Of a stretch of DNA of 64,000 nt, positions 13,111 through 29,200 are shown one piece after another. The notes beneath the pieces were generated by a model, which did no database searches, was not told the DNA's origin, and saw nothing but the letters and a program-made list of their open reading frames with translations. Each line of letters starts with the position of its first letter. Position 1 is the stretch's first letter. A program made the position numbers and the translations under genes. The DNA is from Anas platyrhynchos (Eukaryota > Chordata > Aves > Anseriformes > Anatidae), in the NCBI RefSeq assembly GCF_047663525.1, contig NC_092604.1, forward strand, positions 11,643,501 to 11,707,500. Reading direction: 5' to 3'.

Positions 13111-14449
13111 ACGTTTAAATTGGAAACAACATTTTCATTGTACGTGGCTGTTCAGTACCAGATACAGCTTTAATATTTATGATCAGGGATTTTGTATACA
13201 GTATTCTTTGTTTTAAAACCCTTTCTTCCCAAGTCATTTCACAAGTGTTCTAGCTTAATATATGGAGCTTGCTGTAAGAACCCTCTTTGACTCTGAGGCA
13301 CATGGTGCTGTCATGAAGTACCCAGTGAGGAAAGCATTGCATTTTTCAGCTCAGATTTTCCATGACTTACCGCCTACATCCTTTACTCATTTGCAGAGTA
13401 AACATTACATTATGCAATCAACTGTGCCTGGTTTTGGAAAAGAAATTGGATATTGTTTTGTGTACGTCAAGCTATTTTTTTTTAATTTATCCAGAGCTGA
13501 TTTTACCTACCAGAGTACTGAACAGTTACTGTTACCTTGACTTCTTCATCTGGAGAAGCAGGAATTGGTTTTGTATTTTTTTTTCGGTGTTTCGTTTTTT
13601 CCTCCAGGAAACCAGAGTTCTATTTTGATTAAATCAATTCTAAACCTTGTGACTTTCTCCCATATTATTTACGCTGCATGTTTAAAGTGGAAGGCATTAC
13701 ATCTTCAGGTAGATCTTCCATTCTCTTGTGTTCCAGCCAAGGATAGCTGCTTCTAGGATGAGAGGTTTGGGGCAGCAGGCATCTCTATAAGCAGCCTGAT
13801 TCTGATTGCTGATGCTGCCATCCATGCTAAGGGAGCTCAGGTGTAAGTAACAACAAACTCAGACCCAGTGCTGTCCTTGCTCCTCTACTGATGTGTTAAC
13901 AGAGCATTGTGCAACTCACCTCACCCATCTGTGAACCAGAGAAGTAGCTGAGTAAATACTGTGTTATCCTGTGCCAATTCTGATGGACTCCAGTAAAGGA
14001 CAATGCTGTTTTTACTGAAGGAAAGTGGAGCTCCGTTTGCATCAGTAAGCCAGAGCAAATTTGTAGATCTAGAAATACTACGTTTCTTAGGATGCCTGAA
14101 TAGTTTCGTTACCTTACAGTAATTTTTTTTTCTGTGAGTCAGCACAAATCCTTCATTTGGTAGTGCCAGCTCTGAGGTCAGAGGGAATGCCACCTGCCAG
14201 CTGTAAAGCTGGCTGTACAGTGCTTAGAGCAGCCGATCTCTGTTCTGCTGCTGGAGTGCTCTACTGTTTGGGTCAAGAAAGGTTTTAACTGTGGTCCAGT
14301 CCAGGAGCTGCTCCATTCTGGGATGTGGCAGCCATTGGGAATAGGGCAGGTGCTTTTACAGATCTGTCTGGGATCCTAGCTGAGAGCAATTACAAGACAG
14401 CATGAAAACAGTTATAAAATTACCATTCAGAGTAGGAGTTCCTTTCTGC

Positions 14450-14785
14450 TCCTAGCTGTGGAGGATAATTCACGTCCTGGATAGTGAAGTTTATAATCCT
14501 ATCCAATGTAATTGAGCATGTTCTAGTTATCCATTACCTAATCTTTAGTTAATCCTAATAGGTTTTGGCCTCAATGTTTTCTTGTGGCAGTGAGTTCTAC
14601 AGATTAATTATGTTATATAAAAAGGCTTTTCCTTTCAATTCTACATTTCCAACTTTTAATTTAATTGAATGTTCACTAGCCCTTCTGTTACGTGAGAAGG
14701 GGTAGATAGGCCCTGGCCAATTCTTTCTTGTATCCACTCTGGTAGTGTGTCGTCGTCTTACTTCCATCATAAACCCCAGCACAGA
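14450..14785 (-). mobile_element. Decayed LINE tail fragment (CR1/L2-like), antisense
   Basis: Read on the minus strand, this gives NRRASEHSIKLKVGNVELKG, then after in-frame stops NSLPQENIEAKTY and further LINE-like residues. The WN-S-L-P hallmark near the end of CR1/L2-type ORF2 proteins is present with its tryptophan codon changed to TAG. Several more stops follow, so it is an ancient dead copy. The family assignment is a guess from this protein pattern. Confidence 0.5.
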
Positions 14786-16869
14786 AAGTTTAAAGCTCAG
14801 CTACAGAAATAGTCCAAAAGTTGCTGGAAAAAAAATCAAGTTATTTTTTCATAACCAAATCTTGCTTATTCACAAAACTGAGCATTTTTGACCAGAGCTT
14901 CTGCAGCTTCCACTTGGAATAACAAAATTGAGCCAAAGCTGACTGCCCCTTTTTCCTTTAAGTCTCAAAACAATGTAGGAATGCACACAGCATAGTGCAA
15001 CCCTGTGTAGTTGTAAACATGGCAGAAGAAAAAAAAAAAACTCCCTTTGCGTGACACTGTTAGACTGATGTACACAGAGGTCCATTACCTGCAATTCCTT
15101 TAAGCCACCTGTAAGTTCATTTACGGACCTGATGGCTCTTGCTCCTATGCAAGGAACTTGACCCCATGGGGACAGTAGCTCCCTGCTGGAAGCTGCCTTC
15201 TGCAGTTCCTCTCGTGCAGACTTTTCTAATTCTGACCCAGCAGCATCAAGCCTGGGCTTTTTAAGGATCCTCACTGTTCTGATGCAATGAGGCATTGTGG
15301 TTTCCTACTTTATAGATTTGTAAGGGTCACTTTAATTATAGCACCTGGGCCTGAGTACTAAAACAAATTTTAAGCTACTGGAAAGAGCTGCCCAAGGGTA
15401 GCAGGTTGTCCAGCCTGCTCGATCTGTGCTTCGTGCTGGAATCCAGTGAGAGGTCCCTGCAGGACCTGAGTTGAGGGGAAAGCCAGGACTTGCCAAACTT
15501 AAGCTTGTAAAATAGTCAACTTCTAACTGACCTAATCTGGGGAAATCTTGGTATCAGCCAGCAATCAAAGAAGTTCACTTTAAAAAAGAAAAAAAAAATA
15601 ATAATAAAAATAAAAAGCAAACAGCAAGAGGCAGTACAGCAAGTGTTGGGTCTAGGAAATTTTCCCAATTTCTATGGGACTGTGAATTTCCTCTTGTCAG
15701 TATCATTGCACGTTTTGAAGCAGAAAAGCTGAAAATTACTCCTGCTGTTCAGAATTTGCTGAATACATTAGCCTGAGTTTGTTTAGTTTTGACTCATTAG
15801 TTGTGTTTTCATCTACACAGGAAAGACAAAAGCTTTTGGAGGTTGGTAGGGCTGATTTTGCCATTAAAACAAAGCAAACGTTGTTAGAATAAGATTTGGG
15901 GTCGTGTTTTGGTTTTGCTACATACCAATAACTATTATGTTACTGTGGCCCTGCTGGAAACATGACAAAGTGAACAGCTACACAGATTTCCAGTGATGTT
16001 TTTTCTTTCTTAAGAGTGTAAAAGCATGAAATGAAGATGTCGATTGTGTCGCTGCCGTAACTCAGTGCTGCCATGTAACTGGCTCAGGCTTTCATTTTAA
16101 TTGCTCCTAGTGACCTCAGCTGGAGAGGTTTTCTCGACTTTGGGCTCAGTTGTGTAAATCTTGGTTTACTTGTTCTTACTTTGTATCTTCATAATGGAAT
16201 TTTTTGTCCTTTTACGTACTTTGGTTGTAAAGATGCGTTATGTCTGCTGGGGAATGTGTGATGCTGCATTGCCCCTCTGCACTACCAGTGTCACAAGGAA
16301 GTGTTTCCTTTTTAAAGACGCTTCACACCACTTTCTCCTTAGTCCTGGGACTTCTGTTTCTGCATTGTGCTGTATACCAAGTTTCTGCAATGCTATTAAT
16401 GCTTCCAGAAAGGATTTCTGGCCCTTCGTAATTCACAGAGTCTTCTACAGAGGAAATATTAAAGCTGCATGGAAAATAAAAGGAATACTGTGCAACGTGG
16501 CTGGTGAGAGAAAGAAAAGGTGCAAGTGCTAAAGAAACCTGACTAAATTATTCCCGAGAACTCTAACTTTTGTTTTCCAGTGCTGTACCCATCCTGCTGT
16601 TCTTAGAACCGGGTGGGAACCGCCGGCCCAACAAAAAGCCCCAAGTGTGTTCTCTAGGCGTGTGCATTGCATATGAGATGTTGAAAATAGTGACTATAAC
16701 AGTTCAGTAATTTAAATGTTTTATTTATTTGAATTCAGTAACTTGCTGCTTTCATGTCTATTCTTTTGGGGGAGTTGTTTTTGTTTTTTTTTGTGTTTTT
16801 TTTTTAACTCTCTCTAGGAAGGAAAAGTGACCATTTTGTACTAAACTGTAAACTAATGTGCTTGTTAAA

Positions 16870-16875
16870 AATAAA
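16870..16875 (+). terminator. QSOX2: QSOX2 poly(A) signal AATAAA
   Basis: Canonical AATAAA followed about 20-45 bases later by a GT-rich stretch (GTGCTGTGTTTTGGGG) suitable as the downstream element. It is the last such pair before the GC-rich spacer leading to LHX3. Confidence 0.65.
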
Positions 16876-16919
16876 TTGCAAACATTTGGGCAAAGTGCTG
16901 TGTTTTGGGGTTTTATCTA

Positions 16920-17860
16920 TATTTTCAAGTTCCTTTTAGCTGAACTATATTGCGAGGATAGCTCTCATACACACCCATTTCCCACCATAACCGTTATTTT
17001 ATGTAGGTGCTTAATTTTGAAAAGTTCTAGTAACATGCAAATTTTATTCCATTTTTTTCCACGGTTCTCATAACTTCATAAAACATTGGTAAACTTTTGT
17101 GGGAGTGACAGAAACACTCTTGGCTTGTGACCAGTTATTTTTACATCCAAAGGGGTTTTTGTGTCACCTTGTCCCGTAAAGCCACGGGGCTGCTGCCCCT
17201 CATCCCGCAAAGCCCCAGCTGCCAGGACCGTGCCCAGCACCGTGTGCGCAGGGAGCAGCCACCACGCACAACACACCCCAGCTTTCTTAAACTGCTTCCT
17301 TAGAGGATCAGACTAAAAATCCACTTATAAAACCGAGCTTAGAAGAGACTGCGTGGGTCATCGCCTGCCCCCCTCATCCGCCCCCAGGAGCTGTTTGTGG
17401 CCGTGGGGGGTGTCGGGGAGCCCCAGTGCAGGCGGTGCCAGTGGTACCCGGTTGGATTCACTGCCATACCCAGCACCACTGGGGCACGGTACCAGCGATG
17501 CTCTGCCAGCTCCACCCCTTCCCTGGCTGCACTCCAGCCTGGTGTGCCAGGGTACTTTATTTGGGGACCCCAAATCCTGTGCCCCAAAACGTCTCCATGC
17601 TTTATCTTCCAACCCTATGGGACTGAGCTGTCCCCCAGGCTGGGATCTGTCCCCTGGCTGCACAGGTATCACTCTCCACAGCTCTGCACCACACAGGAGC
17701 TGCAGGAGGGGAGTGGGTGGAAGGGATCCTGGCCCCCCGGGATGCCCGGGGATGGTGCGGGGCTGACACGGGCCCTGCTCCCCGGCTGTCCCCACCGCTG
17801 GGCGAAAGTCCCCGTGCTGCCCTCCGGCAGGAACATATGTGTGCTCAGAGGCTCCCGCCC
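16920..17860. other. QSOX2-LHX3 spacer, no gene seen
   Basis: Composition shifts from AT-rich to GC-rich near 17160. Open frames occur on both strands here, but they have low-complexity composition and no family resemblance, so I treat them as chance. No RNA gene or repeat is recognised. Confidence 0.7.
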
Positions 17861-17864
17861 CTAA

Positions 17865-17965
17865 GCTGCTTTTATTAATTTGTAATCCCCTGCGAGCAGG
17901 AGGTAAAGGGATTCGGGGGATTAGCGGGCTCATAGTAACAACCACAATTATCAGCTCCGGCTGCC
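17865..17965 (+). promoter_or_regulatory. Candidate LHX3 upstream element with paired PITX/OTX-type sites
   Basis: An AT-rich island in GC-rich surroundings about 1.1 kb before the LHX3 start. It has TTTTATTAATTTG, then TAATCCCC (17883-17890), then the inverted GGGGATTA (ending 17923), then ACAATTATCAG. TAATCC is the known core for PITX and OTX factors. Function is inferred from motif content only. Confidence 0.35.
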
Positions 17966-17976
17966 CGGGACAAGCA

Positions 17977-18470
17977 GCGCGCACGCACGCACCCACCGGG
18001 CTGCACACGGACACGGACACACGCACCCCAACACCTACACACACACACGTGTGTGCACACAAAAACATCCCTGGAATACAGCACAGAACCATCAGGGTTG
18101 GAGAAGACCCCCCAAGATCATCCAAGCACGAGTACAATGGAACAGACTCGGGCTCTCGTGGGCACGCACAGTGGTGTGCAGACACAAACCCGCACACCCC
18201 CATGGGTACAGGGGCTGACACACGGCCCTGCACACCCGAGCACAGCCTGGCACAGACACACGCAGCCTAAATATGGACACACACACACCCACAAGTGCAC
18301 ACAATCGTGTGTGTGCCCAGCCCTGCGCCTATGTGCACGCACCGTGGCTCTGCACATGTGGAGCCTGCACACGCGTGCACACAGAAACGCACAAATTTCA
18401 CACACACAAATACAAAAGCACACACAAATGCACACACACGCACACACGTGCACACACACACGCACAACTC
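17977..18470. repeat. CA/CACG-rich low-complexity tract
   Basis: Imperfect (CA)n, (CACG)n and CACACA-type runs, split by a short CR1 tail at 18074-18131. Alternating purine-pyrimidine sequence of this kind can adopt Z-DNA. Frames through it give Thr/His-rich or Cys/Val-rich peptides on the two strands, none credible as genes. Confidence 0.85.
18074..18131 (-). mobile_element. Short CR1 3'-end fragment, antisense
   Basis: The stretch with ATCAGGGTTGGAGAAGACC followed by CCCAAGATCATCCAAGCA is the reverse complement of the conserved CR1 3' tail (the GATGATCTTGG...TTCCAACC region). Only about 55 bases remain and it is diverged, indicating an old 5'-truncated insertion on the minus strand. Confidence 0.65.
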
Positions 18471-18485
18471 CACATCCTCCCCATC

Positions 18486-18578
18486 CTCAATTAACACAAT
18501 TAACCTCTGCCAGCCGCAGGGCACTGACCGCCACGGGTCAGACACGCGTCCTCTCCCCGCTCATTAACTAATTAGAGG
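18486..18578 (+). promoter_or_regulatory. Homeodomain-site-rich element about 0.5 kb upstream of LHX3
   Basis: Two AT islands in GC-rich DNA: TCAATTAACACAATTAAC near 18487-18504, and CTCATTAACTAATTAGAGG near 18559-18577. Several ATTAA/TAATTA cores are ones that LIM-homeodomain proteins, LHX3 included, can bind. It could be part of the promoter-proximal control region. Function is inferred. Confidence 0.35.
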
Positions 18579-19066
18579 AGGGGGCCGAACCCCCCAGCAC
18601 CCCACGGCTGCCGTCGGGGGATGCCGGCGCCGCGGGGACAAACGAAATCCAGGCAGGGGGGCGGCGGGGGGGGCTGCGGGCCCGGTGGGGGGGCTCCACC
18701 CGACGGGGGCTCCCTCGGGCCCCGACTGCAGCGCGGATCCCCCGCGGGGGCTTGGCGGGGGCCTTTTGGCACTCGGGGACGGCTGCTACCGGTGGTGACA
18801 GCCTTGAACACGCGTGGGACGTCCCCATTCCCCCCCCCGGTCCCTCCCTCCCTCCCTCCCCGAGCTCTTTTGTGATGCTAAAGAGCCCCTCGGTGCACCG
18901 CGGCCCAGCTGTGCCCGGCCCGACGGCTCGGTGCCGCCCCCGGCCCGCCCCCCCCGGCTCTCCCCGCTCCGCCCCGGGCGGCGGCCAAGCCCCCGGCGCT
19001 CCCCGCTCGGCTCCGCGCGGCTCCGCCACAAACGCGCAGCCCCCGCGCACCTCGGACGGCGCCGCG

Positions 19067-25092
<6,026 letters not shown>

Positions 25093-25455
25093 TACAGGAT
25101 CCAGCACCGTGCAGTGGGAAGGGGAAGGACCCGTCGCTCTCAAACGCCGTCTGCTCCCAGAGGAAAGGCAGGGACAGGCCGTGAGGAGGAGCGGGGCAGG
25201 AAGGCGCCGGCACGGCGAGCACCGACGGGCTTTCGGAGGCGGCCCGGCGGTGGGTCAGCAGCGGACGGCGGTCAAAGGGAGACCACGGCATAAGGGAGGG
25301 ACGTCCAAACGAACTGGTCATTGTGTCTTTACTAAACACCGAGACTTGTGCTTTACATTTTTGATAGAAGGTATTTTGCTTTCTGTTGTCAGTGCATTCT
25401 CCAAAGCGAGGACTTGCTCCGTCACCCATCCACGCCGAAAACCTTTTTAAGAGAA

Positions 25456-25461
25456 AATAAA
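25456..25461 (+). terminator. LHX3: LHX3 proximal poly(A) signal AATAAA
   Basis: AATAAA with a GT-rich stretch (GGTGTGACAATGTC) about 20 bases on, suitable for cleavage near 25480. It would give a 3'UTR of about 390 bases. Confidence 0.5.
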
Positions 25462-26228
25462 GTCCTCGTCCACAGTAAAAGGTGTGACAATGTCTATATT
25501 TCTATAGGAGAAATGTTGATAGTGAATCACTTCAGAAACCCATGGTAGAAAACCTCTCTGTTCTTCCAGCAGATTTTTTAAAAGCGCCCCGATGCGGTAT
25601 GTTTTGTTTTATTTCCAATTTACGTTCACTTTTCTAAAATGAAATGTTCTTTAATATGCCAATCGCTGATCAGCAACTCTTCTCCTTTGTAAAGTGAAGC
25701 TCATTTGTTAACTCTGCTTCTCATCTTTTTAATTTGTAGATTCCTAGTTTAATTCTTCCAGATAAGCATTAAACTGCGAATAGCTGTATTTATTACCAAA
25801 TAACTACACTTTTATCACGAGGGCAAGAGGTGTTTTTTCTTGGCCCGGGAACACCAGTGGCTCTGGGTTGTGAATTTCATGTTTTTCTTTAAATTCCCTT
25901 TGCAAGAGTTTTACTGCAAAGCGTCTCAGCCTCGTCCTGATGTCTTGTTGCCAAATTCCTTCCCAGGAGGGCTCTGGGCAGGGGCCGGTGGCTCCGTTTC
26001 AGCCGCTCCTCGTCGTGGAGAGCGCTCGCCTCCCTGGTGGCACTTCTCTGTCTGAGGCATTTGTGTCATCCCACAGATACGGCACGAGCCGACTGTGAGG
26101 AAGGGCAAGGCATTATGTATATTGTTACCTGTAAAAATGGTTGAATTTACTGTAGATGATGTGAACGTCCCGTGTCTTTTATTTATATTCTCGCTTTCTC
26201 TCTGATGATCAAATACTTCAAGACTACA

Positions 26229-26234
26229 AATAAA
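26229..26234 (+). terminator. LHX3: LHX3 distal poly(A) signal AATAAA
   Basis: AATAAA in an AT-rich setting after TTATTTATATTC-type sequence. It is the last plausible signal before sequence with a different look, and would give a 3'UTR of about 1.15 kb. Confidence 0.5.
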
Positions 26235-26259
26235 TTTGTCAGCTAAGCTTTAAATAGTC

Positions 26260-29200
26260 TTCTGCTAAATTCACATCAAAAGCATCAATAGAGGTAAATA
26301 CCACACCTGGAAATAAAAGGAAAAGCCCCCAAAACTTGAGGCTCTGATCCACTAAAGTGTCAAAGCGCGCTCTTCCCAGCAATACAGCAGCAATCCCACT
26401 GATGTAAAAATATTTTGATGAACAGAAACAAAAAATGATGGTTTTAGAGGCTGGCAGCCCATGGGAGATCCAAACAGCATTGCCCAAAGCAGGCACAGCC
26501 CCTGATCATTTTTGGTGGTCGTGGTTATTTTCAGCATTCATTGCAAAGTTAGAAATAGGTAAGGCAGAAAGTTGTGGCGACAAAGCAAGAGCAATTCCCA
26601 GAGCCTGGTGTTGTACGGCTGTGAACTGGAAGCTGTGCACAGGGAACAGTGCAAAATATATTGAAATATTTCAAAGAGAAATCAAGGAAAAAAAAAAAAA
26701 CACTATGGAATTAAGTTTGGCCAAACATACACATTCCCTGTGTGTGTACACACACGAGAGGTGCGTGCATGCGTGCGTCTTCATATACGAATGCCTCCAG
26801 TCCCACAGCTCGGAGCAGAGGGAAGCTCTTTACTGAAATCTGATTCAAGAAGCAGGTGGGAGATATTTTTTAAAGCACGTGGGCTTCCAGCCTCTCCCTG
26901 CCCCGGGAAGCTGGGACACATTTGTGAGCAGCTCTGAGCGCTCACAGCCCAGGCGACTCCGCAGGGAGCAGCCGGGCAGGGAAGCGCTGTGCTGTGCCCA
27001 GGGTTTGAGCCCCTTCCCTTAGCCTGCAGGAGCAGATGCAAAATATAGTTAGCCTGCAGTGCTGTGCGAGCGTCTCCCCTTACACACATCACATCCGAGA
27101 AGCAGCACGTCACGTCCAGCCGGTGCTGTCGGCAGCCTGCCGGGGCTGAGCTGTGCCCCCCGCGATGCCCACGGCTGCTGCTGCTGCAGGGCGAGCTGCC
27201 AGCACACAGCTCCTGGGGGTTTGCTGCCACCAGGACTGGGGCTAAAGCACCCAAAGCACAACAGATTTGGGTGCAGAATTCACTCTTTTTGCACGAGACC
27301 CAGTCCAAGGGCTATGGGAAGGCAGGGAGAAACCCCACAGTGCAGCACTGGGTGGCTGCTGGTGTGAAACCCCTCGTGCCTCAGCTCCTGGGGGAGATCT
27401 CAGGTGGGTGATGCTGAATTCAGCCTCTGCCAGGCCTGAGGCTGGAGCTGGGCTCAGCAGCAGGGCTCGGGAGCTGCTCTCTGCCTGCACCAGCACCAGG
27501 GAGGGACAGGACAACTGTTGCTGCTAGCTCGGGGCCACATTGCAGGGACGTTTCTTACTGAACCATAAGAAGTAACCAGAAATTTATGGGATTTTAAAAA
27601 TCAGATGACAAATCTTCACCCAAGAAGAAAAGAGTTCTTGTTGTCAATAATTTTTATTATTATTTTTTTCCTTTTCTATTTCTCTGATCTAGAAACACCC
27701 CATCCAAATCAGGCTAATTGTTTTGCATTGAGACATTTGGCACTTAAAGTATAAATAATAATTTCCTAGAAAAGACTGACTTTGAAGAGAAGAAAACAAG
27801 AGCAGAAAGACAGAAATGTAGTCTAATTCAGGCTGATGATGCTGTTATAAAACCACTGTCTAGAGACTGTAGTTATCAAACAACTATTCCGTAGATTTTT
27901 TTTCCTGGTTTCCCCCACAGCAAACACCCGACACTGTTCCCCTCGCTTGGGGAATTGCCCGGGGATGCCTGGATTTAAGAAAGGAAGAAATGCAAATTTC
28001 CCCCTGCTCCTTTGTGCTTTGCTGAACGGCAGAAGGGGCTGGAAGGTCCTGATGTTTGCGGTTGTCTGCATGCAGAGAGGAGCTCCCCGACCACCCTGTC
28101 CCATCCCGTCCCATCCCACAGGAGTCGGGGGTTGCTCTCCTTCCAGGGCTGAGGCCCAGGGGTGCCATTAATATAAATGCTTTCCTCCTGTTAAAAAGAA
28201 AACCAATTTGGAAGAAGCAAATAAAACTAACAGCATGCAACTGACTGACAGCTTGTAAAGCCCAGGCGGAATTAGGAAGAGGGGCTTTGCACTGCTCGGT
28301 TTGCAGGGGGGGCTTTATAACCTCCGCTGGTTCGTGTGAGTGCATGACAGGAGCTAAGGCTTTTTTTGTGCTCTCCAGGAGGAAAATCTAACGTACGAAT
28401 CTTTTCTTTCTGAACAGCGATTTCACATTTCATGAGTCCTTGTGCCCTGAGCTCGTGTTCCCTGCAGATGCAGGAAATGTTTAGCTTTCATGCCAAACAA
28501 CAGAAATAACTAATTTTTTCTCGTCCTGATTCCCTGTGACAGGCAGACCTCTCAGGCCAGGCGAGAGCCCCGCCACCCTTTTGTTTGAGTTTTTTTGGTT
28601 TCCACGGGCTCAGCTCTGCAACCTGCTCACAGCGGAGCGGAGCCAACTCCTCGCGGCCGTAACCTGACGCGGCGAAGCCTGCGCAGCCCAGGGAAGGCAG
28701 GAAAGCGGAGACCTGCACAATTTATGCACCGAAACAACATTCACAGGCAGCAAATGGCTTTGTTAAAACATGACAGGGAAACCAAACGAGCAAAAATATG
28801 CTGGAAAAAAAAAAAAGCAAAGGTGTTTAAATTAGTTTTTCTTTTTTTTTTTTTTTCTTTCTGACATCTTTATTACGTCTCTAAGCGGGATGCATTTTGT
28901 GCTAAAGCACACGCAGGCGTGTTTGTTGGCACAGATGTAGTGGACAGGGAACAGAGCCCAGCAAAGGCGTTGATTTAGGGCACACGAAGCACTCGCTGCT
29001 TTTGTGCTCAGCATTTCACAACGTGGTGATGAAAAATATTTTAATAACCAAGTATGCGAGGCTTCTGGATTTAAATGAAGTTCTCTGTGTTAGAACGCAG
29101 TTTCTGTACGTGAGCTCTCTTTCCATTTTGAATGAAGGCGCAGGTAATTTCCAACAGCGGATGAAACAGACCCTGGTGCTGCGGACCCGATCGGAGGAGA

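Larger units (their letters stand above)
13111..16890 (+). other. QSOX2: QSOX2 3'UTR (inferred extent)
   Basis: About 3.8 kb of non-coding sequence lies between the QSOX2 stop and the last good poly(A) signal. AATAAA at 16475-16480 (with ATTAAA at 16458-16463) could be a proximal alternative. An old LINE fragment lies inside on the opposite strand (about 14450-14785). The exact end is inferred from the signals and was not measured. Confidence 0.6.
25093..26250 (+). other. LHX3: LHX3 3'UTR (inferred extent)
   Basis: Extends from the stop to either the proximal AATAAA at 25456-25461 or the distal AATAAA at 26229-26234. The sequence between them is AT-rich and non-coding. The end was not measured. 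Confidence 0.6.

Noticed and set aside
17358..18571. Overlapping frames rich in Thr/His or Cys/Val/Arg around the CA tract
   Set aside because: They are translations of simple repeats and GC-rich spacer with no conserved domain.
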